The position numbers and the translations under genes were made by a program. The notes beneath the pieces are model-generated. The model was not told the DNA's origin. It did no database searches and saw only the letters and a program-made list of their open reading frames with translations. Shown here piece after piece: positions 23,189-34,609 of a DNA stretch of 64,000 nt. Source of the DNA: Culex pipiens pallens. Lineage: Eukaryota; Arthropoda; Insecta; Diptera; Culicidae. Location of the stretch: contig NC_068939.1 of the NCBI RefSeq assembly GCF_016801865.2, positions 69,343,072 to 69,407,071 of the forward strand, in the 5' to 3' direction. Numbering within the stretch: the stretch's first letter is position 1; each line of letters begins with the position of its first letter.

Positions 23189-23605
23189 TCAATGCTTGTA
23201 AAAATTCGACGATGTAGTCGGCAGGTAAAATTTGTTGGCGGCTTCGCGCGAATGCTGCAGGTATTGAAGTCTTCTAGTTGTTACATATTTCCTGTAGGTT
23301 TCCAGGTCGGTGAGGGTTTGCTTAGGTGAAATTCCAATTGTTGAGTTGTATTCCATGAAGATGTTCATAAGATGTTCAGGTTCAGTAGGCAGGCCATTGG
23401 ATGCAAAAAAGACATGCATGCTGGTTAGTGTTAGTCCGTCTATGCAGACGTCCGGTTTTTGGTCCTTCAGATACGCCAAGTATAGTCTGAGATTGTCATA
23501 GACTTTAATTTCGCGGAGTCTGGCCAGCAGGAAACGGCCATCGCCGACTGCAGACTGTTCAGTTAAGCGTACTATGGGCGGCTTCATTGGGTCCAGACAG
23601 AACAT
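23189..23605 (-). CDS. Upstream ORF of non-LTR element 1, unrecognised or truncated ORF1
   Basis: A 138-residue frame starting at an ATG ends in TGA directly overlapping the first in-frame TTG of ORF2 (…CATTGACG…), so the two frames meet without spacer. It lacks the CCHC knuckles or RRM-like fold expected of a complete ORF1 protein. It carries Leu-rich helices and aromatic residues (NIFMEY, YRKYV). It may be the C-terminal remnant of ORF1 after 5' truncation, or a short element-specific protein. Translation of ORF2 would then need reinitiation or frameshifting. The functional call is tentative. Confidence 0.45.
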   Translation of the reverse strand: MFCLDPMKPPIVRLTEQSAVGDGRFLLARLREIKVYDNLRLYLAYLKDQKPDVCIDGLTLTSMHVFFASNGLPTEPEHLMNIFMEYNSTIGISPKQTLTDLETYRKYVTTRRLQYLQHSREAANKFYLPTTSSNFYKH

Positions 23606-23859
23606 ACTGTCTGTTACTTCAGGAGTTTGTGATGATTTTCAAGGTGAGGAAATGTGATGGGTTGGAATTGTCTGTTGATATTATGTGGTACCTAGAAAAA
23701 ATACTTCATTTAGTGTGGGGTTTCATAAAGTTTTTGTTTGGAGAGGAAAATGTCAATCTCGCGTGAACTTGCGGTCAAACTTGGAAAATTATTTGAAAAA
23801 TGAAGTTACGCATCTATAAACTAGATAAGACTTCTTTCATCCCTTTTGAGTTAATAATG

Positions 23860-24160
23860 CAGTTTGTCAGCCTGTATGGATCAATCGGACCGCGCACTAG
23901 ACTCACAATCCAGAGGTCGCCGGTTCGAATCCCGGGGCGGACGCAAAAAATTCTAAGTGTAAATATAGGTATTCGGTGCCCTCTCCCCGTGCCCATACCT
24001 TCACACTTAGGAGACCCCGGAGGCTAAGTCTTGTCGCAAAAAGAACGATACACGCCTGTGGATCCGTTGACGAAACCGCAAGTTTTAAGAGGGCCACATT
24101 ATAAGGTGTTACGTCGATTCCGTTTTGGTCTGAAATCGCATGTTCTTCCGAAAAAATACC
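23860..24160 (+). mobile_element. tRNA-derived SINE
   Basis: A tRNA-like head at about 23,870-23,942 contains a weak A box and a strong B box (gtcgccggttcgaatccc) ending ggggcggac. The downstream body carries 'cacttaggagacccc', 'ctaagtcttgtcgcaaaa', 'gatacacgcctgtggatcc' and 'gtgttacgtcgattccg'. The anticodon arm is degenerate. I recognise this only as a tRNA-headed repeat. Its 3' end and target duplication were not fixed. Confidence 0.6.
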
Positions 24161-24174
24161 AAAAATATCTAATA

Positions 24175-26160
24175 GGGTAGAGGACCCAGTTTTCGCCCTG
24201 CTCCAGTTTTCGCCCACCTACTGGATTTAATCTGTATTTTGCAAACTCATACCGTTTTTTGGTTGAATTTATTATGCAGGTTTACATATTCATTCATTTC
24301 TAGTACTAATTGAAACTTTCCTAATGAATTTCTATTGTTTATTAAGTTTTTATAAGCTTTTCAAAAAAAGCCTTACTGCAGCCGCCATATTTTTGTCAAT
24401 TTAGACTACAGCGGGTAATAATGTTAACGAGGGAAAACAACTCATTTCGTCCGAAAATAATGTAAATGAATAATTCATTAGTTCACTGTATGTCTGAATT
24501 TCATGAAAATCTAGTGATTTACCTGTTTTAAACGTTTACCAAAGGTTATTTCAATAAAATAAAGTGGGCGATTTCTGGGGTCATGAAAAAACATGAGATC
24601 CAATTTTCGCCCGGGGCGAAATCTAGTATTGTGTTTTCAGATTTTATCTGGAACCAGTTTTCGTTTACCATAAAAACGAATCTAATCGCAGCGAAATGTG
24701 CTTGAAAATATATGTGGAACATTCTAGATTATTTTTAAAGGTTAAATAATCATTTTAATTACTTTCATTCATAAGGGGTTTTGGTTCAAAGTTGTAAAAG
24801 TTTACTGGTACATAGGAGAACAAAATAAGCAGAGGATGGAGAAGTAGTTACACATGTGCTTTAATATTTTTATTAAGAGATACTCGATGTTTTATGTTGA
24901 GTCAATTCGGGAGCAAATGACCCATAGGGTTAAAGCTCCCCTAACAAAATCAACAACAACATGGAGCTAATTGTAACTGTGTGCGTCTTGGGTGAACAGG
25001 GACACATGAGTTCTATCACAAATTTTGATTCAGTCATATTTTTTTAGTGAGAGTGAGAACATGTTTTGGTTTTAGTTATAATAGACAGAGAATCTCAAAA
25101 TAAGTAGGATATCTGAAAAAAAAACTCCTAGGATTTTTTGAACCTCAATTTATAATATGTACGACAAAATATGTGCACATCAATGAAATTTAGCTTCGGG
25201 AACATGTTGTGTATCAATAGGAGACCATATTTGCTTAGCTTTGAGTCATAATTTCATTTGATTTCTTGATTTTTGTCGTGGGCGAAAACTGGTTCCAAGG
25301 GTGGGCGAAAATTGGATTTATCTAATCTAATCTAATCGAACACAAGCGCAGCCAGTCCGAAGAAAGCATCCGGGAAGAACTTATGGTTAGATTACGCCTC
25401 AAGTTCCTTCTTGTCATTATTAATGATTGCAGTACTTTCGAGAACCCCCGAAGTGTATTACACTCATTAAAGCGGCCCGGCCTACTGCGTTGCATTAACC
25501 GCATGAGACAGATTCTATGAACGGATCCCACATTTCATAGAACCATCAGGGGAAGAAGAAGAAGCCGGGGACATACCGTACCAACCGGTTCGAGTTATTT
25601 ATAGATTATAATGGTGTGTGGTGTGTAGAGGAATTGTTGGGGAAGGGATTGTTGTATTATATAGTAAATGACCTTGTGACATTATTTCACCACTACGGTT
25701 TAACTCACTAAAGGAGTATTAATCCCTTGGTGGCCGAATGGCTAGAGCATCCGACTTCCAATCCAAAGGTGTGAGTTTGAATCCCACTTGATTCTATGTG
25801 TTTTTTGTTCATATTCAAAGTTCAATTACAGTCGAAAAATTTCAAGAAGACCGGTCGGGAAACAAACCCTGAACCTTCCGCTTATGAGGCGGGAGCCGTA
25901 GCCATTAAGCCACGGGCCGGTCCAGGTGGGCGAAAATTGGATTTAGGGGGGCGAAAATAGGCTCTTCAGAGCACTTTATAAAAACGCAAAATTTTATAAA
26001 AAATGAACACGTAAATGATAAAAATCTTGTGGAAACTTAAAATCAAATAGTTTATCAACGTTCTACAACAAATAGAAACAAAAACCATAAATGGTTATCA
26101 AATTCTCATCAAATTTCCTAGTTTGCCACTATAAAGTGGGCGATTTCTGGGTCCTCTACC
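24175..26160. mobile_element. TA-flanked foldback with 'gggcgaaaactgg' words, interrupted by a SINE
   Basis: Inverted ends: left 'gggtagaggacccagtttt', right 'tgggtcctctaccc', each bordered by TA. The word tgggcgaaaa(c/t)tgg or its complement recurs at 24,190-24,225, 24,570, 24,603, 25,280, 25,301, 25,925 and 26,137. The SINE at 25321-25924 plus one target repeat accounts for ~625 bp, leaving about 1.36 kb of original element. No transposase frame is present. Same design as the foldback at 16742-18157 but with a different word. Confidence 0.75.
25321..25924 (-). mobile_element. 604-bp tRNA-headed SINE, minus strand, 21-bp target duplication
   Basis: Flanked by a 21-bp direct repeat (25300-25320 and 25925-25945, ending attggattta). 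Read on the minus strand it has a tRNA-like head (25923-25851, anticodon CAT, acceptor gaccgg/ccggtc), a ~55-bp spacer, an inverted tRNA-like unit (plus strand 25723-25793, with ttggtggccgaatggctag and gagtttgaatccc), a body, and a terminal gatta repeat (plus-strand tctaatctaatctaatc at 25321). The 3' ~100 bp is homologous to the SINE at 5027-5707, while the heads derive from different tRNAs. Confidence 0.85.
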
Positions 26161-26163
26161 CTA

Positions 26164-27527
26164 CTTTGTTCTAGAAATGTGAGGATATCCAGTTTCTTCA
26201 TGACAAGTAAACACCTGGCCTTATGTGCGGGACAAACTTGCTTTTTGTGTTCTCAGCATGCTGGTTTTGCATATGGAACATTTGTATAGTATTTTTTTAA
26301 TAGGTCCTATAAAAATATGAAACACAATAGCTTATAGGACCTTTTTTTTAAGAAAAAAGATTTATGCGAACATGGGCACTCTATCAGTTGAAGTTTTTAA
26401 TTCGCATATTCAATCTAAAAGTTCTTTTTCAAAATCGCAAAAAGTTCACCGTTTTCGAAATGTGTCCACTGAAAACACTAATTTTAACTTTTTATTTATT
26501 TTGCTTTGTGTGACCATTTCTGATTTTTATTTACGAAGAGTTCAAGAAATTTCCTATAAAATTGTAGAAACATTGAAGATTGGACCTATGGATGCTGAGA
26601 TACAGAGAATATTAAAAAATAGACTGGAAAATAAACCCTCTAAAGCCCAATTTTTTTTTTCTGAATTTTTATTGTTCCCGTGTTCTGAAGGTCATTTTTA
26701 AATTTTTTCCCCGTGCTTTAAAAAATAATTTTCAGCAATTTTTTTTCTACCGTAAACTACTCTTTTTTGTGTTTCATTTATAGTAATTCAATTTGCATTT
26801 ATCTGGTTTAGTTTATGTTTGTCTTTGATAGTATTTGACCTTTTCTACCACCTCCTATCATTTCCTTTTGCGTTTTTGTTATTTATTTATTTATTTTTTT
26901 CTGAATGTTTGAGTAACTTTTTTCATTTTTTTCTCGTTTTACGTTTTTTGCTGCAGAATGATACAGAAAAAAAAAAATTATTTAGCGGCATAGTCTTGGA
27001 AACTATAAAAATTACTGCATACTTAGTTTTACTTGAAATATAGTCAGTAACAAAACTCACCCATAATGACCCATGAAACATCATTTTTATGATTTTTAGA
27101 CATTAAAAATGGTTCAGACAGCCCATCATGTTCTATTAGAATATCTCAGCAACTTATGGTTCAATTTTCAATGTTGATAATATTTTTTTGAAATGTTTAT
27201 ATTTTGCCCGTTTGAAATTTTAGTTTTGATTTTAAATCTGCAAAACATTGTTATCGAAGAGATCAAATCTGAATTTTTATATTTTTTTGCTATTGAAAGT
27301 TATATCACTTTAGTTTTAATCTAAAAAATGCAAATTTTTAGTTTAAATCAAGCTATGGCCACTTAATGTCTCCAAAACGGTGCAATTGATCTAAATTTCT
27401 GTTAAGAGGTTACATACATGAAGTCAATCTCAAGATTTCAAATTTCAGATATTATATTAAATCCACTAATAAGATGGTTTTTAATGACTTCTGATAATTT
27501 CATGCAGAGCTATAACTCAAACAACTA
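26164..27527. repeat. AT-rich DNA with relics of the 9.6-kb foldback family
   Basis: 26,505-26,610 ('gaccatttctgatttt', 'cctataaaattgtag', 'cattgaagattggacctat') matches 10,168-10,262 of the foldback at 9621-11068. The rest, including poly-T-rich 26,700-27,000, shows nothing recognisable. Confidence 0.5.
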
Positions 27528-27618
27528 CGACTCCGACTTCGGCTTTCAGCTCCAACCGACTCCAACTCTGGTCTACCAACACAAGCCGGCTCCAACTCCG
27601 ACTCCGACACCTACTTAG
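27528..27618. repeat. Imperfect (ACTCCG) minisatellite
   Basis: Degenerate 6-bp repeats such as actccgacttcgg, ctccaaccgactccaactc and ccgactccgacacc fill about 90 bp. One frame stays open through it, but only because the unit length is a multiple of three. Confidence 0.75.
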
Positions 27619-28433
27619 TATGAAGAATATCTATGCATTAAATATTAATATTTGTTTAACAACATCACTCACATTAAACACAAACTGAATGGTATGGAAT
27701 CGTAATCTAGAAGCGTTTTTCAGTAGTATTCAATAAGTTTTGAAATGTTTCAAAAAATTAGAGCTTTTTTCCACCTAACCTCAAATTGACATTAATTTTA
27801 TTAAAAGTACTGCAATCGAGTGATATATAGCTCAATTGGAAGTGAGCAAGTTTCTACCTACAGTTTTACGAAACAAGTTGTTTAAATAGTGAAAATCTTC
27901 TAATTGGATTGGGTTAGAAGCGAGTGCTTAACCTGCCAAACATAAAAGAATTTCCACTAATTTGAATTTGAAAAATATTACCAAAACTTTCAAACTTATT
28001 TTCAGTCATAAATGCCTTTAACAAGCATAGTTTTCGTATTTAAATTAGTCCCAACTGGTTTTAACTTATTGGCCACCTCGATCAATTAACTCTGTAATAA
28101 GTAATTGATCCACTCAGTTATCTTCGAGCTACTTTGAAAACTCTTCCCAACTAATACCGCTCCACTATCGCCTCTGGCAAAAACCTGCAAGGAAAAATTA
28201 AACAACGAAACGATTAAAATCAATTTGCACCACCGTCTCCTCTTTCTTGGACCGTGCCCTGCTCCGACACTCTTTGCTAATTGCACACAGGGTATTTCTG
28301 CTGAACACTATCGTCACCGATGGCCGTCGGGAAGTGAAACTCCCGGCGAATCCTTCCTTCAATGGGGAGCAGTAGTCGCGCGCTTACTTAATTATGGATT
28401 ATGGGAGCTGATTACGGTTTAAGCATTTATCAA
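27619..28433. other. No gene recognised
   Basis: 27,640-28,090 is AT-rich. 28,100-28,430 is more balanced in composition with no recognised repeat, domain or splice pattern. Confidence 0.4.
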
Positions 28434-28651
28434 CACAGAAAAAAAAATCATGGTAATATTACATCTGGGAAGGGGTACATCATTTATGTCAGAAAAAGGT
28501 GTAATTTTACCTCTGGAAATGTGTAATTTTACCACTTTTCTGGTGTAATGACACTTTTTCAGTCTAAATTGAGGTAAAATTACATCATAAAAGAGGTAAT
28601 ATTCAACCTTCCAAAATTAAAGCTTCCAAATTTACATTATTTTTTTCTGTG
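28434..28651 (+). mobile_element. 218-bp CACAG MITE, copy 1
   Basis: Starts cacagaaaaaa and ends ttttttctgtg. The interior is full of taaaattac-type inverted words (gtgtaattttacctctgg, gaggtaaaattacatc). It aligns in reverse orientation over its full length with the copy at 34134-34366. There is no coding capacity. Confidence 0.85.
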
Positions 28652-29660
28652 AACACGACAAACCGGGGATCGTTCGTTCAGGACCATTCTTCTTTTGCTG
28701 GTGGTGCAAAAAGAAAAAAGATAAAAGAAAAGAAACGTATTGTAATAGATCTGCACTGATGGGGTACTAAACGTTTCGTGAATCAAGGATGAGAACAGTT
28801 TAGTCTGCCTTTTACTGAAAGGGGAGATTTTTTTTCAATTAAATGAAGGAATGTTTCTATTTGCCAGAACTTCTAAGATATTTAGGACATTCCATAATTG
28901 TTATCAGATAGTTTGGAAAGATTATTAAAATGTTTTTGAGCAAATGATTTGCATGATTTGTACAGAATGGCTACCGTGGACGACTAGTTTCAGTGTTCAC
29001 TCTCATCAGAATAACAACCCAGGTATATCATCATTATAATAACGGAGTGTATGAATTTAGCTCAGGTGCAGGACGTGGGCATCGCGAGTCGCATAAATTT
29101 TCATGCTGGATGACCATTTTTCAGTCGGGCCAACCTTCATGCCTGTGCATCATTGACGGCCGTGTATGTTTCGCTTTTCCTCCCGGTTTTTGTGCAATGT
29201 TTATATGACCGAGTGGGTACGTGTGAGTTTATGCTCGGTGACCACCACCAGTCACCGCCCACCTGCAGCCGTGGCACGTTAATGGAAAATTCTTCTTCCA
29301 TGGACCATATTTTTGTTCGCAACAAAAATGCAGCCCACGCTCCAGAGAAGTTATTTTTACGTTGAACACGGCCACCGGCCATGTTTGTTTCGATTTTAAA
29401 TCTGCTCTACAAAAGATGAAAAAAGACGAACGTAATGCATGCTAGCCATTAACTCAATTTTATTCATGAAAATTTGCATTCGAAAGGCTATTAGAACACT
29501 TGGCTTACAAAATATAGCGTGAGAAAGAATTCCCTCCCACTACTAGTGCCTACTAGTAGCAGCAGCCACCACGATATAGGCGAAGGCATTTCCAAGCATT
29601 TTGATGCATGTATTATCTTGTTTGGCATTCAAGACAGAGAAAAGCCATCCCAACCACCCC
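28652..29660. other. No gene recognised
   Basis: A mixed-composition block. 28,980-29,400 has overlapping open frames of up to 81 codons on both strands without domains. It may be single-copy intronic or intergenic DNA. Confidence 0.4.
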
Positions 29661-30065
29661 CCAAAATACTAGGCCAATAACATTTTATGTTATTTATAAC
29701 AAGATTTGTTATTCACCGTTATGATTTTTTTTGTTATTGGATTGTTATTGTAATAACAGACTAATAACATTTTGCGTTATTCTTCGAACAAATCTTTGTT
29801 ATTCTTTTTTGTTATTTTAACAACTAATCCGATCATCCCAATAACAGTTGGAGTTATTCTTCCATAACAAAAAATGTTATTCCCAAGTTGTTTTGACTTT
29901 CAACCAACATCTGACCAATAACAAATTTGGATATGATAACATAAACTGTTATTAGACTCTTATGCAAAAATGGATTTTGCAAGAATATTCCATAACATTT
30001 TTTGTTATTTTAACAGTATTTGTTATTGAAATGGCATGAATTTTGTTATTACCGTCTGCCCGGGT
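29661..30065. repeat. AATAACA/TGTTATT-rich palindromic repeat
   Basis: About two dozen copies of aataaca and its complement tgttatt alternate over 400 bp, often as close pairs such as aacaaaaaatgttatt. The arrangement allows many small hairpins. It is probably the body of a MITE, but I could not define terminal repeats. Confidence 0.6.
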
Positions 30066-30351
30066 AAGCGTCTCGGCTTTCACCACAGAGCACACGAATG
30101 AGAACCTTCCTCCGAATCCCCAACCACCGGCAATGAGTTTTTGTTGATGGGTTGCACAATCCCATTGCAAAAACAATCACCAACCTGTCACCAAATCAAT
30201 AAAACAACTGATTAAAGTTACTTCGCTTATCTCGGAGAGCATGGCTCTATTTACAGTCCATTTGACACTTCTATAAACTGTCACAGTGTATTTTTATCAA
30301 AAATGTGATTAAGCTCGAGCATTAGCATTAACACCCCAACTTATTCATGTA

Positions 30352-31308
30352 GGGGAAATATGCCCATTTTAAGCCTAATAAGCGGTCGTGTTTGAATGAT
30401 GCAGGATAATCTAGATTGTTCCTTGAAATTCACTAAAACTAAGTACACCAACGAGTAGAGCAACTTTTTGTGAACATTTCTGTTTATTTTCACTTTTATT
30501 AAACGTTATTCTATTCCTTTTACAAGCATTTAACAAAAATATTTAAAAATGCATTCTAATCAGTCGAGTGCATTGGGCCACGCCTATTTTTCTATTTTCA
30601 GCTTAGTTCTTTTTTTCTTTCAGCACTCTTTTGGGTCTGCTTAGTGCTGCCAAAATTGATGAAAATTTAAGCGAACACTCACGAAAAGTAGCATTTATAG
30701 CGAAAGTTTCCTGGCAGCACTTGCTCACTCCAACAGGCGCTGCACCAGCATGTTGGTGGTGTTGGTGGCCACCCTTTGTTCTTTATTTGCTTTCGCTTCT
30801 CGCAAGGTTTTATTCAGCCTTCGATTGGAATGGGTGGCCAAAATTGAAACGTCAAAAGACTTGGCGCGTTTGTTTTTTTGATGGTGCTTGCTACTTATTT
30901 ACATGTTTCGGGATTATTTTTCAAGTGAGTGACTAAGTAATGGTCAAAAGAACATGTTGGCGGTAGTTGAAAGCAATTTTATATCTTAAGCGCTTTGAAA
31001 TCGTTAGTGCAAGAGAAAAGATATTGATGGCGACTTTCGTTAAGTAGTTAACCTCTGATCTTGCGTGTGGATGTGTGTGCCACCAAAATGATGAGAAATG
31101 GTCTCGCAAAATCGTAATTATGATCAAAAGTGCATTAAATTTGATTTTTTTTGCCAGTAAATGGCATATGTTTGCGTGCTTACACGACAGGCGGTGCTGT
31201 TGCTGGTAAGTTTATAGCCTAAATTGTATTTTTGGAGCTTTAATCGAGCATCAAACTCTCCATATGACGAAGATAGGTGTTTGATTAGAAAGGGTAAATT
31301 TCCCCTGA
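30352..31308. mobile_element. Possible foldback with 'aggggaaat' ends
   Basis: Left 'taggggaaatatgcccatt' near 30,351 and right 'gggtaaatttcccct' near 31,296 are imperfect inverted ends. Interior pairing is weak. Surrounding stretches 30,066-30,350 and 31,309-32,037 show nothing recognisable. Confidence 0.35.
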
Positions 31309-32039
31309 TATCAGCCTTTGAGAATACATCAAATTAAAATTGCGCTCGTCACTCGGCACTCCTCACACTCATTTTGGACATTAAAGTTGCTGTTCTATAC
31401 AATTCTGTTGGAAAATATTAATCACAAACAGGATCAGAATAATTTTCGTTAAATTTCAAGTTTCCAGGGAAATTTATTGAAAATTTCCCGTTTCCCGGGA
31501 ATTTTGTAACCCCGGGAAATTGGACGGTCTAGGCTTAGTAGTTCCAAAATAGGGAAAAATACCCTATTTATCAAATAATTCAAAGATTTGTTTCAGCCCA
31601 CATCCTTTAAGGTTAAAAAAATTCTGTAGGGTGCACCTTAATCTATGGACGTTTGAAAAAATACACACCTGATTGAAACAGTTTTTGTATTGATTCCAAG
31701 CGATTTTAGAAAATTTGTTCAGAAAAGTAACTTTTTTCAGTAAATCGAAGAGGCGCGAGAAAGTATTTTATTATTTTTTCTTGTCTAAGAAAACATTGTT
31801 CCTAACATCATAATCTATCATTTAAGAAGTGAGCACCCAAAATTCCTCGACATGGCCTCAAAATGGGACAGGCTTATAACTGCTGTCTTGTTCCAAACAT
31901 CAAAATATTAAAAAAAGTCATCAAAATTAAATTTAGTCAAAGCAAATTTTATTTAAAACATTTATTCCCTATTTTTTAATCTATATTTTCAATCAAAACA
32001 CTTATGAAATTGATTGTAAACTGCTTGAAATTTCAAGTA

Positions 32040-32640
32040 CCGTCAGTGGGGGTGACATTGGGTCAAAGTGATTTTTGACGGATTTTACCATTTCTCAGGT
32101 TCTTCTCAATGAAAATGAATTCTGTTGGGTTGTGTAGGGGACATCTTAAGATGACTTCGCTGAAAAAATCTCGTTCCTAGAACAAATCCTGTTATTTTGG
32201 CAGCTGTCTAAAGTTGGGGTACGTTTTTGGCCAAAAATGACCTCTCGAAAAATCATTTTTCTAATATTTTTGTTAGAATTGTTCGAAAACTACCCAAATG
32301 TTTGAAAATCTCCACTTCAAACACTGTAGCGTGTCAATACGATTCCCTCGAACAAGAAACACTGTTGGATGACTTGTTTTTACCATATCGTTGTATTTGA
32401 GCATCATTTTAGTTTCATTTGACCCAATGTCACCCCCTCTGAGGGGTGAGATTGGGTCAGTTTTCAAACAATAGGCATTTAAGGTAGTGTTCATCAAAAT
32501 CCACCATATTTTGGGAAAATGTTAGTAATCTATCTAAGAACAAATCTACGTTGAAAGATTTTCGATGTTATTTAAATTGTTTTTGTTATTAAGAAAATAC
32601 GAGAGGTGTATCGTATTTTCTTAATAACCCCTACTGACGG
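32040..32640. mobile_element. 601-bp TA-flanked element with 'gtgacattgggtc' words
   Basis: Terminal inverted repeats begin ccgtcagt (left 32040, right end actgacgg 32640), with TA on both sides (32038-32039 and 32641-32642). The word gtgacattgggtca, its variant gtgagattgggtcag, and the inverted form tttgacccaatgtcacccc occur at 32,052, 32,445 and 32,418. A strong hairpin (aagaaaatacga/tcgtattttctt) lies next to the right end. There is no transposase frame. Confidence 0.75.
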
Positions 32641-32642
32641 TA

Positions 32643-33036
32643 CCTGATACATTTTTAACTCATTTATATATTTTTAATACCTGACATACTTAAAGGCTAT
32701 ATCAGTTTTTTGAATTAGGACCTCAGATTGAAAAAGACGTTTAACTTCGAAAAAGTATTTGATTGAGTTCATCGATATTTTGGACACTTTTGGCTACATC
32801 ATAATTGTTATTGTTAATATGTCTAATGATTTTTTTTTTGATGCATGCATTTTGAAAAAAAAACTAGGCATGAAATTTACGTTAACCCTCTAAAATACAA
32901 CCCCGCCTTTAGACGGGCTTCGATCTAAAGATTCGTCAAAAATCCATTTTTCAACCAATTTTTGATCATTAAAAAGCATTGGTTTTTTATTTAATTCCTG
33001 GGTTGGAAGTTTAACTTGTTTTATGTGACTTTGCCA
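32643..33036. other. AT-rich spacer
   Basis: Nothing recognised between the two foldback elements. Confidence 0.5.
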
Positions 33037-34609
33037 ATGGGTAATTCTCCGCCAACTCACACAGCAGTTGCCCCGACCCCTCTTCGATTTGCGTGAAACT
33101 TTATCCTAAGGGGTAACTTTTGTCCCTGATCACGAATCCGAGGTCCGTTTTTGATATCTCGTGACGGAGGGGTGGTACGACCCCTTCCATTTTTGAACAT
33201 GCGAAAACAGAGGTGTTTTTCAATAATTTGCAGCCTGAAACGGTGATGAGATAGAAATTTGGTGTCAAAGAGACTTTTATGTAAAATTAGACGCCCGATT
33301 TGATGGCGTACTAAGAATTCCGAAAAAACGTATTTTTCATCGACAAAAATACTAAAAAAGTTTTAAAAATTCTCCCATTTTCCGTTACTCGACTGTAAAA
33401 TTTTTTGGAACATGTAATATTATGGGAAATTTAATGAACTTTTCAAATCTACATTGACCCAGAAGGGTAATTTTTTCATTTAGAACAAAATTTATAATTT
33501 TAAAATTTCGTGTTTTTTTTCTAACTTTGCAGGGTTATTTTTTAGAGTGTAACAATGTTCTACAAAGTTGTAGAGCAGACAACTAAAAAAAAATAATATA
33601 TATACATAAGGGGTTTGCTTATAAACATCACGAGTTATTGCAATTTCACGAAAAAAAAAGTTTTGAGAAAGTTGGTCGTCGTGATCATGGCCGTTCATGG
33701 TCACCCGCGACAGACACGGACGACGAAACAAAGAGAAACGCAAAAAGTAACTTTTTCAAAACTTTTTTTTCGTAAAATCGCGATAACTCGTGATGTTTAT
33801 AAGCAAACCCCTTATGTTTATATATTTTATTTTTTTTTGTAATTGTCTGCTGTACAACTTTGTAGGACATTGTTACACTCTAAAAAATAGCCCTGCAATG
33901 TTAGAAAAAACACGAAATTTTAAAATGAAAAATGCAAAAATGACCCTTCTGGGTCAATGTAGATTCGAAAAGTACATTGAATTTCCCATAATATGACATG
34001 TTCCAAAAAAATTTACAGTCGAGTAACGGATAATGGCAGAGTTTTTTAAACTTTTTTAGTGTTTTTTTTTCGATGAAAAATACGTTTTTTTTCGGAATTC
34101 TGAGTACGCCATCCAATTGGGCGTCTAATTTTACACAGAAAAAATGTAAAAAATGTAAATAAATGTAAATTTAGAAGCTGTAATTTTGGAAGGATGAATA
34201 TTACCTCTTTTATGATGTAATTTTACCTCAATTTAGACTGAAAAAGTGACATTACACCAGAAGAGTGGTAAAATTACACATTTCCAGAGGTAAAATTACA
34301 CCTTTTTTCTGACATAAAAGATGTACCCCTTCCCAGATGTAATATTACCATGATTTTTTTTCTGTGTACATAAAAGTCCCTTTGACACCAAATTCCTATC
34401 TCATCACCGTTTCAGGCTGCCAATGATTGAAAAACACCTCTTTTTTCGCATGTTCAAAACTGGCCCTTCCGTCACGAGATATCAAAAAACGGACCTCGGA
34501 TTCGTGATCAGAGACAAAAGTTATCCCTTAGGACAAAGTTTAGCGCAAATCGAACAGGGGTCGGGGCAACTTTTCCCGATTTTGTGTGAGTTGGTAGAGA
34601 ATTACCCAT
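33037..34609. mobile_element. 1.57-kb foldback with long arms and short loop, carrying a MITE
   Basis: The ends are 'tgggtaattctc' and its inverse 'gagaattaccca'. The left arm (33037 to about 33,665) and right arm (about 33,745 to 34609) pair through 'gatcacgaatccgaggtccg' versus 'ggacctcggattcgtgatca', and 'cggtgatgagatagaa' versus 'tatctcatcaccg'. The loop is only ~75-80 bp. The right arm is interrupted by the MITE at 34134-34366. No transposase is encoded. A transcript would form a hairpin of about 600 bp. Confidence 0.9.
34134..34366 (-). mobile_element. 233-bp CACAG MITE, copy 2, with TA target duplication
   Basis: Ends cacagaaaaaa/ttttttctgtg. It sits in the right arm of the foldback between two TA dinucleotides (34132-34133, 34367-34368). 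The opposite arm shows the uninterrupted site (33,274-33,288, ttttatgtaaaatt), so removing the MITE and one TA restores the match exactly. A TA duplication points to a Tc1/mariner-superfamily transposase. Confidence 0.9.

Larger units (their letters stand above)
20128..23700 (-). mobile_element. Non-LTR retrotransposon 1 (CR1/Jockey-type), minus strand
   Basis: A minus-strand element with a short upstream frame (23605-23189), a long endonuclease/reverse transcriptase frame (to 20187) and a ~60-bp 3' untranslated end. It finishes in repeats of caataaa (plus-strand tttattgtttattgtttatt at 20128-20147). A short repeated 3' tail rather than plain poly-A is typical of CR1-like elements. The 5' limit is uncertain; 23,606-23,700 may be leader. 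No target duplication was located. The main frame is uninterrupted, so the insertion looks young. Confidence 0.85.
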
